Below are positions 1 through 10,434 of a stretch of 64,000 bases of DNA, piece by piece. This DNA is from Spongospora subterranea f. sp. subterranea (lineage: Eukaryota > Endomyxa: Phytomyxea > Phytomyxea > Plasmodiophorida). The position numbers and the translations under genes are program-made. The stretch's first letter is position 1, and the number at the start of each line of letters is the position of its first letter. The notes under the pieces are model-generated. The model had not been told where the DNA came from. It worked only from the letters and a program-made list of their open reading frames with translations, and ran no database searches. The stretch spans positions 248,001-312,000 of the forward strand of contig JAUGWO010000128.1 in NCBI GenBank assembly GCA_049724395.1, in the 5' to 3' direction.

Positions 1-1001
1 TAACCGAGTTTCTAAAACCATTTCAGTTCTTAACCCCGTATCTGAAGGGCGATAAAACTGCCCTTCGTCAAATGGCACTTGACGCTTGTGAAGACTTTGC
101 CACACATAACATTATGTATTTTTCATGGTTTTGTTTTGCACCGTTGAGTTTGATAGGTTTAATGATAGATATGCCGAGATAAGATATTCACCTCATCTCT
201 TTTCTGACCTCGAGTTCACTCCTGAAACCGTCGTGAGCACCATAACTGATGCGTTGCGAGAAGGTTCTGACAAGTTTGGAATACAAGTCAGCACGATCCT
301 TTGTGCATTAAGACATTTTCCTGCATGGACAAAGGAAGTAGTCGATCTTGCTCATATGTATCGCGAACATGGTGTTGTTGGCATTGATCTTGCTGGTGAT
401 GAAAGGTCTCATGATCGAATATAGCGTGTCAACCTCAACTAACATGGGCATAATTTAGACATTCTTCACTGCCTCACGCCGTCGAGTTTGCTAGGGCGAA
501 GTCGTTGAATATCCATATAACTGCACATGCGGGTGAAATATCAGGACAGGTGCGTATGCTGCATGAGGCTATCATCAATGTCGAATCAAGTAAATATAGG
601 AAATCATGCTTGTTGCTAAAAACCTTCACGCTGAAAGAATTGGTCATGGATATCACTGTGTGAACGACGTCGAACTATTCAACTTTGTGAAAAACAGTAA
701 ATTGCACATGGAATGCTGTCTCACCTCGTCATTATGCACTCGTGCTTTTGTTGGCAGTCTCAAGGATCATCCAGTAATAACGTTCAATCGTCATTCGGTC
801 TCATTTTCACTCAACACTGATGATCCACATATTTGTTCAACGAATCTGAATCTTGAGCTTCAACTTGCATTAAATGAGATCGGAATGAATCTGAATGATG
901 TCGCTAATTGTTTGGTGAACGCTGTTAATGCGTCGTTCATTCCTGAACGCGAACGCAACAAATTACTTCAAAAGGTCCTATCTGGAATCCAAAATGTATA
1001 G
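1..1001 (+). CDS. adenosine deaminase (5' end outside window)
   Basis: This is the 3' part of an adenosine/AMP-deaminase superfamily gene, a zinc enzyme that hydrolyses adenosine to inosine in purine salvage. Four exons can be joined in frame: 1-115, 169-405, 459-549 and 600-1001, with GT-AG introns of 53, 53 and 50 nt. Family motifs appear in order: YAEIRYSPH, GIDLAGDE, ITAHAGE (catalytic Glu), ERIGHGYH (zinc-region His) and SLNTDDP (catalytic/metal Asp pair). The C-terminus has the usual helix rich in Glu/Arg/Leu and stops at TAG 999-1001. The N-terminal metal-binding HxH strand lies upstream of the window, so ADA and the ADAL (N6-methyl-AMP deaminase) subfamily cannot be separated safely. 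The next gene downstream is on the opposite strand. The family call is firm; the exact substrate is inferred. Confidence 0.88.
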
Positions 1002-1836
1002 TGTCCAACTGGGTTCCATCCCAATCAACAAATAGGCAAATAAATATTGTAGCAACCACACAAATTTCCATCGTTTCTCTACGATTGTTCTTTAGAAAAT
1101 GAAATAATTTCATGTATTGGAGCAAGCCCCATGGCGGGCGTTTCAATGGTCCCTCGCCAGCGCCGCCACGTTGCTCAATCAAAATAATTACGTCTCCACT
1201 TGAATAGTTTCGCAAGTGGAAACAACGACATTTCGACAGAAACGGGTTTTCACAAAATATTTCAACAATTGGAGAGAAGGGGACAAAAACTGAACGTAAG
1301 AGTTCTCAAAGAGAGTGGTACAAATCTCCTTCTATCAACCGAAAATGAGTTACTCGCATTTTAATGGAAATTCAAGATCGGCTTGGGCTGAAGCCTGGTG
1401 GGTCAAACACTTCCATCCAATGCTTTGGATCTTTGAATGGGCTGTGAATTTACTGGGTCCATCTCGATATTTGAAAACCGACGAAACAATATACCATCGC
1501 GGACCCCAAGCAAGATGATAAAAGGGGCCACCAAACTTGCTTGGAACATCTCATGTGCGACCCATAACTGTACAGTCTTTTTGTCGTCCTCGATTCTAGG
1601 ACGAACCGATTTTCCAGGCACGATACTGATAAAAAACATAGTAAAACACCAACTAGTTGCTGTTGTCTAGGAAAAGCATGGCCAAGGAACAGAGGTTGTC
1701 GTCAGCGACGATACATTTACCGACTTTCCAGCACCTTGAATGTTGGCAAGTGCTTCAGCTGCTGGTGCAGAACCTGAACCGCAATCTGTGAACCTTTAGA
1801 TGAATTTTTTTGCTGAATTTTCAAAGGGGTTGACGA
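1002..1836. other. gene-poor stretch, nothing assigned
   Basis: About 830 bases lie between the ADA stop and the flavoprotein relic. Both strands carry open stretches of 60-90 codons around 1315-1670, but they overlap each other. Neither shows a recognisable motif or a convincing splice chain. No repeats or RNA genes were seen. Confidence 0.4.
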
Positions 1837-2180
1837 TTATAACAAAGCTGTCGTTGGGGAACATGTATTCCCTTTGCAAATTCGTGGAGACGAGGTGTAA
1901 AAAATTAATGCAGGTGGACCGCCTGTCTGCATTACTTTAAGGGTGGAGTTGCGATTGAGTTTTCGGCTAATGCTGTTAAGGAGGATGGTGCTCCTATTCC
2001 TGGAGTGTTTGCTGCCGGCGAGGTCGCTGGAGGAGTTCATCGTCTGGCAGGCGATCGTCTCATTCAATATTGTTTGTCTTTGAGCGAATCGTGGGAACAT
2101 TTGTCACCGAGTTGGCGCGATTTCGAAAATATGCAACGCGGGAAAGTTCGTCATCGAAAACGATTCGTTTTGAGGACAAA
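1837..2180 (+). pseudogene. fumarate reductase/SDH-like flavoprotein relic (Osm1 type)
   Basis: Translation from about 1936 reads GGVAIEF then PIPGVFAAGEVAGGVH. This is the FAD-binding C-terminal signature of soluble fumarate reductase and succinate dehydrogenase flavoproteins. Directly after GGVH the expected substrate-loop segment (family pattern G-A/N-N-R-L-G-G) is shortened by about three codons. A one-base frame change near 2070 then moves the rest (ERIVGTFVTELARFRKYATR) into another frame. Further upstream, scraps such as DDYNKAVVGEHVFPL are in the family order but interrupted by stops. The N-terminal dinucleotide-binding domain is absent. I therefore read it as a decayed 3' fragment of a fumarate reductase gene, not an expressed gene. 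Splicing cannot restore the missing loop. Confidence 0.7.
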
Positions 2181-2267
2181 ATCACAAAATCATGTTGCCA
2201 ACGTATAAAATAAAGATGATATATATATGTACAGTAATCTGGATAATGATGGGATATAATAATAAAC

Positions 2268-5200
2268 TCAAGACTTGGATACAGGATTTCGTCTGGTGGA
2301 CCTTCTTCTCACTGAGGCAGACGATGACAGGCGAGCAGCGCGTTCCTTTGACACAATTGAGGGCACAGAAACTGGGGGCGGAAGGGCATTCACAGCGTAT
2401 TCGGATAAATCAGAGATATTGCAGTTGATGTCGATGATTCGGTCAATTACAAAATCTGCTCGAAGACATGGAATGCCTAACGATTTCATCTTCAGCAACG
2501 GTTCCTGGAATTCAAGCAACGTGTTGACATCAAACAGCGCATGGGAAATGAGGCTTTCCACGTCTGCAGAAACATCGTGTTTCTCGTTGACGAAATAGAT
2601 ATTTTCACAGCCGCCAGCTCGAAGCAGTCGTTCGAAACACAGCGCATTCGATGAAGCTACGCAAATAAGCACTGCAAAACCAAAGAAAGGCCCGATGGCA
2701 GCTTGTCGCCAATGATACATGGCTCGCGAAAAAGCTACTTGTGCAGGATCAGATGACAAGGATGCATCGACGGCCCAATCATGCGCTTCATGGGAAACAA
2801 AGCTTCTTTGCCGCTTGCTTTCCTCGATCATCGTGGGCTTAACGATCCATTTGCCCAAAAGAATACCATGTAGGACTTTTTCAACGCGAGATAAGACCCC
2901 GACAACAACGTGAGTGCAAGAACCAAAATCTTCCGAATTTGTGTCGACAATCTCTCCACCAAGACTTATAATCGCCTTCGATAGTTCTTTGGATTTTGAT
3001 CCAATAGAAGTACTTAGAACAAATCGATGCGAGCACGTTTTGGAAGAAGCCAACTTCGGACACGCCAATGGAGTAGAATTCATTGGATGGAATCGCTTTC
3101 CGGGTTTGTCAATCGCATCTACTTTGCATCGGCGCTTTTTTAAGGAAGTGGTAGGGGGAAGCACAGATATTGCTTGACTTTTGTCGGGACAAACGTGCAC
3201 AGCGTCCACACTCTCATCGACATTGATAGCAGAGACATCTGAGTTAGTAACAGGCTTATCGGGCAACGCAAAAAACCTTGCGTCGTGTTGGGCCATTTGA
3301 AAACGATTTTTTGGCGTTATCATGGCAGTTGGCATTACGCTTACTAGAGTCTCAGAAAGGGGAAGATTTTCACATGGCAATACAGCCAACGCTGATTTGT
3401 TCTTCCCGTTATTTTTGGGACTTGTAGCTACACCTTTCGGTTGCAATTCGCGTTGCTCGCAACTTTCCTTGAGGTTGGCAGACTTCAACTTTTCTACCGA
3501 TGCTTTGGATACAGAACCTGGAACTTCCGCTTGACTGGGTGGATTGTTGGGACCTTTGATCGCCGATTCTAAGGAGCGAGACAATATTGATGCGAATTCC
3601 AAACGTTCAGTGTTCGAACTCAGCGACTGATTAACAGAGGTTGCCAGCAGTTGCTCATAGTATTTTGTCTGTAGCGGGTAGCCATTGATTACGCTATCAT
3701 ACAGCCAGCTGATGTGGACAGCAGGCACATTCCATTTGAGCGCCATGACCTGTTTCTGGTTCATGTTTTGATCCATGAATTTGCAAATCAAATGGGTGTG
3801 ACGTTTAGAGAACATATCTCTACATCTTCCTCCGAATTTTCGGGTAATTGATCCAATCAAATCACGTTCTTTGCCAACAAACTGAGATAATGACAGTGCA
3901 ATACCATGGTCATGGAAAGCCTTTTTCTTCTGGTTTTTTGGCAACGGAAGAAACCCGATACTGGCGCATGGCGACAGTAAACACTTTTGCTCAATGCAGC
4001 TGTGGATCCAATCAAAGGTGATCATTATCGGCTTGGAGAAAGATTGATTGCTCCAAGCCTGTTCAATCTCAGCAAATAGCGGACTCGGATCGTCGCGACA
4101 AGGAAGCAGATGTCGAGCAAGAACAAAATGCAGGACCACAGCAGAAGAATGCCCAGCTTCTGTGATCGTACCACCATGTGCAATAATGTCATGTCTTGCT
4201 TCGTCCCTTTCAGTGTTGTCCAATGAAAGATGATCGAGACAAAAATTTTTACCAGAAAATAGTAGATGATGAAAAACGTGAGATTCAAGATGACCAACGC
4301 CAGACGAGCTCTTATCCAGAGAACGGTTGAAACTGGAGAAATTAGTAGGTGAAGAAATGGGAACATTGGGCGCTAATCCCGCGACTGAAAGACATTCAGT
4401 CTGCTCAGGAATTGGCCTTTGATTGCTTTGAAACGACAAGTCATCGAACGCAACTGGTACTAGGGTTGAAGATAACTTTGGAACTTGGGAACCACTGCTC
4501 GATTTGGGCCTGTGTCTCTGCGAAATGGTAACACGTGATTTGGATTTGTAACAATCGATTAACCATAAGACGTTGACAACACTGCCCTGATAAAATGACG
4601 TATTTGGCCCGTTATTGCAAGAATCCGTTATAACATGAGTAGCAAATGGCCGAACCTTGTCAAGAATGGTCGCTCCCCCGAACCGAAGAATTCTCGTTAA
4701 CTGGTAACGAAATCTTTCGTCTACAAACCCATTCAAAACAGCAACACAGCCTGAAAGATAATTATCACAGACAGGATCATATTCGATGACTTCAGGGAAC
4801 CCTGTGCTTTTGACCTGGCTTGATATGCAAACTGAAAGGCTCAAAGGAGCGTCAGATAAGGGCAGAGAAAGACATTGCTCAACTTGGTCGAGTAGGTATG
4901 GGTTTACATCGAGACAGCCTTGACTTTCTATCATTGCCATAATCCATGCTTTTCGCACAACTTTGACTTTCCATTTTTTGGCGAATTCGTATTTGTTCCC
5001 TTCCGGTTTGACAGCAATCAAATGTGTACAATCAAAAGCCAAATCAGGTGAATATTTCCCCCCGTGGTCTTCAACCAAGGCTTTGATGGATTCACGTTCT
5101 GACAAATTAAGTTGTGAGACGGAGACAGTAATTCCTAAAAGCGATGGAGTTTTGAATTCCGAATGTGGCGAAATTTCTCCTTTTGATAAGCACTCCTCTA

Positions 5201-5810
5201 ACCTACACACATAATTGTCAAATAACGAACTGAAGTGGGATGACCAGTGTTTTACCATTGATAAGTAATACAGGGAATGTGCATCTGTAATGCTGCTGAG
5301 TGCTTGGGTGAACCGGTGGCCATGGCTAGTAAATGGGTAACTTCCTGAGTGAAGTCGTTCTCTACTCTGATTCCAACTGCAGAGGCTAGAACGTTCGTAT
5401 ATCGATTTTCTAACTCAGAAAACCCTGTCCTTGTTATCTGTAATTTTTAACACATCAAGTCAGCCTAACGTCGAATCCTAGCTAATTCGCTAACGTCAGA
5501 TAATAAAAAAACCTACAATAACATTATCAAACGTTTGTTGAGACTTCGCGACGAGAGAACGTAAGTCTTTGCTAGAATATGGAGATAGAGCTGCATCAAT
5601 AATCCAAGCGCCGACGATAACACTGCCCGCCAAGACCAGCGATTCCAGAGTTTGAACACGACTCTCCGAGCATGATTCCTTTAGATTTAGAATAATCGCC
5701 GTTTTACGATGATGTTGAACAGATGATATGCACCCGACTGAAAACGTTAGTCCAGCAGAAAGCAGCACATGCCGGACACTCTCGGACAACGCAAGGCGCC
5801 CCTTCTTCAA
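2268..5810 (-). CDS. TopBP1/Dpb11-like multi-BRCT checkpoint protein
   Basis: A DNA-replication and checkpoint scaffold. In known TopBP1/Dpb11/Rad4, BRCT pairs bind phosphorylated 9-1-1, Treslin/Sld3 and other partners and activate ATR. Three exons join in frame: up to 5517, 5437-5256 and 5202-2268 (introns 79 and 53 nt). The exon 2/3 junction rebuilds a classical BRCT end, ITYQW-LEEC. BRCT1 runs from VIITRTGFSELENRY to that point. BRCT2 contains DCTHLIA and KYEFAKKW, close to TopBP1 BRCT2. Further BRCTs occur at about residues 165-250, 340-455, 460-545 (HTHLICKF) and a C-terminal pair from about 770 (CTHVVVG, LGKWIVKP) resembling TopBP1 BRCT7-8. Long Ser/Lys-rich linkers lie between. The first exon starts after a probable acceptor near 5805, so the true start codon upstream is not fixed. 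The last residues are basic (RRRSTRRN). Confidence 0.85.
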
Positions 5811-6516
5811 TCAGTAAATGGCACAATTCTTGTTGCATGATAATCCATGGAACGATACGAAATCGCTATTCTAATCGAAACAGGCCTGAATTGTAATGGC
5901 TCAGGTGTGGAATGGAACGGATTTCCGAATTATTCAGATGATATGAGCTGTGGCAGCTGCCACTGGGATAACCTCTGCTCAACGTGAGGCGGCCTCTCAT
6001 ACTGTACACACGCAGTCCGAGAACAAGAACGTGGGACCCCCCCACACACGAACGGGCCACGGATATGATGGTTATTGACTTATTGCTTCAGTAGTTCGTA
6101 GACTGTGTCAAGTAATAGCGGAGTCGATGATCTTCGCGAATAACAGATCGTTGAGAGATGGCATCTGGTAAAATGTGCTTACCCGGAAACATCCATGCGA
6201 AAAGAGAGGATTTCTGAAAGTTCTGAAAGCTATTTCAATTAATTCAAACTTATGAGAGAGAAGCATAAACTGAATGAGGCAAGCTTGATTGTCTTGCTTG
6301 GATAAATTGGATAAACGTTATTATAGATATCACTATTTAATCATTGAGAGTAGGAAATACGTCTTTCGGTGGTGATAGCATATCCAGCATCCTCAGAATT
6401 GATTGATCATGGCTAGCGTATTTTCTCCAATCAGACATGCAAAGCGATTGACTTTTGGTGCCGTCATATACAGCAATTGTCAGTTCTGTCCAGGTCTCCA
6501 TCTACAGCAATCACCA
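5811..6516. other. intergenic region upstream of the TopBP1-like gene
   Basis: About 700 bases between the 3' end of the EF-hand gene and the first clear TopBP1 exon. A short first exon of the TopBP1-like gene may lie between about 5820 and 6060; in-frame ATGs exist on the minus strand near 5845, but none joins convincingly. No repeat, RNA gene or second gene was recognised. Confidence 0.4.
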
Positions 6517-7139
6517 TTATATATCCGAAAAGAGTTCCCATCGGATTGTCGAGTTTACCAAATAACTGAAACCATCGTCACCGCCATCATCAACTGACCG
6601 TTGAAAAATCAGAAAAATGAATGGAGTACATATCTTACATCTGACAAACGCACCGTTAAGCATGGCCCTTTTCATCATTTCCAGCTCCTTCTTGGCAATC
6701 TTGCCGTTGCCTTTTAGGTCACATACCTTAAACAAGACTGCACTGCTTGAAAAGGTAGACTGAGGACAAACAGGGCCATCTTACACTGAATATGGTCGTC
6801 CCTACTTCCACTATCTCTAAGAAATGCAAAACAGACAAACTCCTCAAACTGAATCATATCCGACCCAGAATAATTGATAACACGCAGGACGCGAGACACA
6901 AAATTTGGCCCAAGGCAGTTAAACTGACCAAGTTCACTTTCAGCAAACCGACCTGAAAGCAATTTAGAGGAAGCAACTACATCGTCCCGTTGAGACGTAC
7001 CGAAAAAAATGCCATATATTTCATCCACGTTGGTTGCTAATAAGTGAAACCTATCCCGGAGAGACTGCAAGGTCTGGGCTCGCATTTTATTACAGCAGGC
7101 CTTGTAATCGTATAAAGGTCGGCTAGTCCTATTACCCAT
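6517..7139 (-). CDS. N-myristoylated EF-hand calcium-binding protein (calcineurin B/CHP-like)
   Basis: The protein begins MGNRTSRP, an N-myristoylation consensus with Gly2 and Ser6, so membrane attachment is likely. Mid-protein GSDMIQFEEFVCF is the second half of an EF-hand. After a 44-nt intron with a strong donor (GTGTAAG near 6786), exon 2 gives LFKVCDLKGNGKIAKKELE, a complete EF-hand loop (D-x-K-x-N-x-K-I...E). A second intron of about 56 nt (near 6650-6595) leads to DDGGDDGFSYL, a shorter acidic loop that may be a degenerate EF-hand. The product is about 190 residues, the size of calcineurin B, CHP1 or CBL-type sensors. The start ATG at 7139 is well placed. The partner enzyme, if any, is not encoded nearby. 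Family level is secure; the exact subfamily is not. Confidence 0.75.
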
Positions 7140-7422
7140 ATTCTACAAACTAGATTCGTAAAGAAAATGACGGGTCTGATGCGGAACGATGTCCCGATGA
7201 CGATATTGCACAGCAGGCGACAATCACAAACAGTCAGTGCGACATTATTATAGTGATCAACGCCACAGCAACCGGTTGACGGCAAAATTGGGTTGATCCT
7301 CTGAAACTATCCACGTTAAGTCATTTTGGTGTACAGTACGTACACACATACTTATGGAAACCAGGGGCAAAGTCATTCCGGAAGAGCAACTTGTTGTTAC
7401 GTTATTTAATTTATGGTGGGGA

Positions 7423-8643
7423 TTACGCTTCATGTGGGTTCATCTTTGATCCATTTCTATTAAGAGGTGATCGGGATAGGGAGTGATCTGGAGAGGGAGG
7501 TGATCTGGGGAGGGAGGTGATCTGGGGAGGGAGGTGATCTGGGGAGGGAGGTGATCTGGGGAGGGAGGTGATCGGATAGGAAAATGATCTGGAGAGGGAG
7601 GTGTCTGGGGAGGGAGGTGATCGGATAGGAAAATGATCTGGAGAGGGAGGTGATCTGGGGAGGGAGGTGATCGGATAGGAAAATGATCGGGATAGGAAGG
7701 TGATCGGGATACGGAGGGAAGTAATCACCATAATGTTAACGATCAAGATTGCCAAGTCGCGACAACATCCCGACTTAAATATGGTTTCCCACCGAGAGGA
7801 GCACACAGGATGTAGGCCTTGTGATAGGCTACTTGAATCAAGCAAGGCTTCTACAAGGTCGGCATCCTTACTCTCACCCGCGACTTGGTCCAATCTCTTA
7901 TAAATGATGGCCCAATCATCCGAATACGATCTGTTGGGGCATTTGAACAAAACGTTTAATTTCCCCATATCTGGGAGGTACGACTCCGGGGCTTTCAAAG
8001 CGCTGAGAGGATCCGAAATATGCAAATTAAAGTGGGCCATGGTGTCCTCGTGATGCTGCAATTGAACAAAAAGTGTGTGCCCCGTATCTCCTTTTGAGTG
8101 AATTTTTGCAGGTGTGGTGGGTTAATCGTGAATCTGAACTTGGTCGGCTATCTTGCCGGAATTACGCAACGCTTCTGGCGTTTTGCTCCAGTCAAATGTT
8201 CAATCCACAACTGATGGTAGGCAACCGCCGGTATGTTTGCCGTAATTGCTGAAGTCGTTTCGTGGTGTTCCTCCTCGACGCATCAAAACTTGGCAACAAA
8301 ATGCACAATCGCATTTACTTTGAAGTCAAAATAAGATTTGTGAACAGCGTTACCCCTACACCTGTTGCAGATGCTGAACAACGTAAGACCAGTTTCCTAG
8401 GACGTCTCGAATATATCTCAACAGTCAAGGACCCGCCCTTTGCTACACCACGCCGCCTCTTATTGCAGTTAGGAAGACAATGAATTTGGGGAGCCGGGGT
8501 TCTTGGTAAACTTGGATTTTTTTGCTGATAAGAATTTTTGGCATTCTGCTTTAGAATTACACAAACATAATCTGATGTTTTCAACATGCAGTCGAATGAA
8601 TATTAACGACGAGCGTGCTTGATGCATCAAAACTTGGCGACAT
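7423..8643 (-). CDS. hypothetical protein, three or more exons, repeat-encoded tail
   Basis: A tentative gene. A first exon begins at ATG 8643 (MSPSFDASSTL). It can splice in phase over 65 nt to an open exon ending near 8330 that is rich in Arg/Lys (NKRRRGVAKGG). A second open stretch (VAYHQLWIEHLTGAKRQKRC) lies at about 8270-8165. It joins in phase, across a long intron, to 8055-7423 (HHEDTMAHFNLHISDPL and RSYSDDWAIIYKRLDQ). The last 90 codons are read through the minisatellite at 7466-7725 and give a Ser/Pro-rich repeat (SLPRSPPSPDH), so the natural stop may lie earlier. No domain was recognised. Competing open frames at 8110-8300 make the middle exon uncertain. Confidence 0.35.
7466..7725 (+). 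repeat. G-rich minisatellite, 17-nt units
   Basis: Tandem copies of a 17-nt unit, approximately GTGATCTGGGGAGGGAG. They alternate with variants GTGATCGGATAGGAAAA and GATCTGGAGAGGGAG in a roughly 50-nt higher-order pattern. One unit lacks two bases (GTGTCTGGGG at about 7600). The strand is strongly G-biased. It overlaps the 3' end of the hypothetical gene on the minus strand. Confidence 0.9.
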
Positions 8644-8775
8644 CGCTGCAACTATATGATTCAATATCTTGTTCTCGATCAAATAAATGTTCTCTATTTA
8701 TCTTCTACATGGTCGGGAAAAGACCGGCATGAATCTTGCCTTGCGTTTCCCGATTTTGAATTAGCGGTTGAGGCT

Positions 8776-9107
8776 TCAAACCCTTCTCCCGTTTCCTAGA
8801 TGCAGGTCATGTAAACGCCTATTTTTGAATTCATTAATCCTCAGCATTAGAATCTTTCGCCGTTTTTTTAAACCTAAATGCTCTTCAAGTTCAACATATT
8901 TGTAGCATTCCGCCTCCACAAATAGAGGTTTCGGTGTTTCTACATCATCATGAGGTTCTTCTCGCTCACCAATCAATTTTCATAACGTCTCGATGCTAAA
9001 TCCTGCCTGCAGTTGGCTACAGCAGGCAGACACTTTCCGGGAATTCCTTCCTCGTACTGATGAATTAAGAGTTCATCGTTTGTCAGCGAGGACGTCTTGC
9101 GCGTCAT
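8776..9107 (-). CDS. small hypothetical basic protein (about 109 aa)
   Basis: ATG at 9107 opens MTRKTSSLTNDELLIHQYEEG, continuing GKCLPAVANCRQDLASRRYE. At an A4 run (sense strand; 8977-8980) the frame must gain one base to continue as LIGEREEPHDD, then FVEAECYKYVELEEHLGLKK, ending in a very basic helix and LGNGRRV before the stop at 8776. Both halves look protein-like and fit together as one product. A missing A in the homopolymer is the simplest explanation. The three cysteines do not form a twin CX9C motif. I do not recognise the family. It is divergent from the IAH1-like gene, with about 260 bp between the two starts. Confidence 0.4.
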
Positions 9108-9370
9108 AAAGAATGGTGTTTATCAGGCGGAAGCAGAGTGGCCAACTTCAACGATGATGTGTTGAGCAGTGAAGACTGTAGGTGCTGTCCCATAAAGAGA
9201 AAGAACCCGATTTCATGTATAGATTGTGGTCTGTGGGTCCCATCCTCCCAGATTTGGTTCGACGGGCAGGATAGTTAGATATACTATGGCTTATGACCTA
9301 AACCCATTGGGTAATTGGCTGCGCTTTAGGCTAAATCGCTGCAACCCTAACGACATCATTCGATCATCTT

Positions 9371-10339
9371 ATGGAGGGAGGCAACGAGTTTACCATCCGA
9401 CGACAGATCATACTGGTGGGAGATTCTATCACCGAGCAAGGGACAGCGCCATACGGGTTGACAACCTTACTTGCCGACCGTTATCGGAGGAAGGCAGGTC
9501 GGCATAAGTGATTCAATCCTAAACGGTTGTGCTCAGGGATGATCCAGATATTGTTAATAGGGGATATAGTGGATACAACTCCAGACACATGCTTGATTTG
9601 GTGTCGAACCATAAGGCAGCGGGAGCCTGGAAATTCTCAGGATTGTTGTTCATTGTCTGGCGTCGGTACCTGTCAATTGATGATCATGGTACGAACCGGA
9701 ACTGATGCTACGATCAATTAGTGGGAGCTAACGATGCCAGCAAGCCACATCCCGATGAAAGCGCAAATCAACATGTTCCACTTATCCACTTCAGGGAGAA
9801 TTTGCAGACGCTAGTGCAGTTGTTGTCTGAAGGGTATGGGCTCAAGGGGGTAATCTATCATTCCATTTAATATCACTTCCGTCAGGGGGAAACATCCCAT
9901 ACTACTTCTTTCTCCTCCTCCGATTGATGATGTCTCTTATAACAAGGCTCGAGCTCACACAGAATCATTCGGTTTGCGTAATTTCGAGACCACCTCGTCT
10001 TATGCAGCAATGGTCGCTGAACTTGGTCTGCAAATGCACTGTCCAGTGCTGGACGTGTTTTCAAACTTCGCAAATCAAAACGACTGGAGACGATATTTAT
10101 CTGATGGTGATTTGTGCTTTTTTTTTTTTTAATTAGTCGAGACATGTCTGAACATTGAGTTTCTCCTATGTTCAGGTCTGCACCTGTCGCCGGCAGGGTA
10201 TGCAGCCGTATTTGATATGATTGTTGATATGATTGACATTCACTTTGCTGGCTGGGCATCCGATGCTCTCCAACTAGATGCTCCGCTATGGAGAGAGGCC
10301 GACCACCCCTGGAAAATAATAAACTCTCCAGATATGTAA
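9371..10339 (+). CDS. IAH1-type GDSL/SGNH esterase (isoamyl acetate hydrolase family)
   Basis: Five exons (9371-9497, 9548-9661, 9722-9833, 9886-10106, 10176-10339) with introns of 50, 60, 52 and 69 nt give 245 residues, close to known IAH1 proteins. All SGNH hydrolase blocks are present. Block I is ILVGDSITEQG (nucleophile Ser). Block II is NRGYSGYNSR (oxyanion Gly). Block III is LGANDAS (oxyanion Asn). Block V is LSDGLHLSPAGY (catalytic Asp and His). The conserved QHVPL after block III is specific for the IAH1 branch. The start MEGGNEFTIRRQ lies 13 codons before the first beta strand. The enzyme should cleave small acyl esters; the natural substrate is unknown. It converges on the dynein gene, with about 95 bp between the stop codons. 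No frame errors were found. Confidence 0.9.
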
Positions 10340-10434
10340 GTGAAAAACTCATATTTAGTGATTTTTTAGTTAGTTTAATCGACATCTCTGAAGATCGAGG
10401 TCCTAGACCAGAATTACTGATGCTGTTCTCCAGT

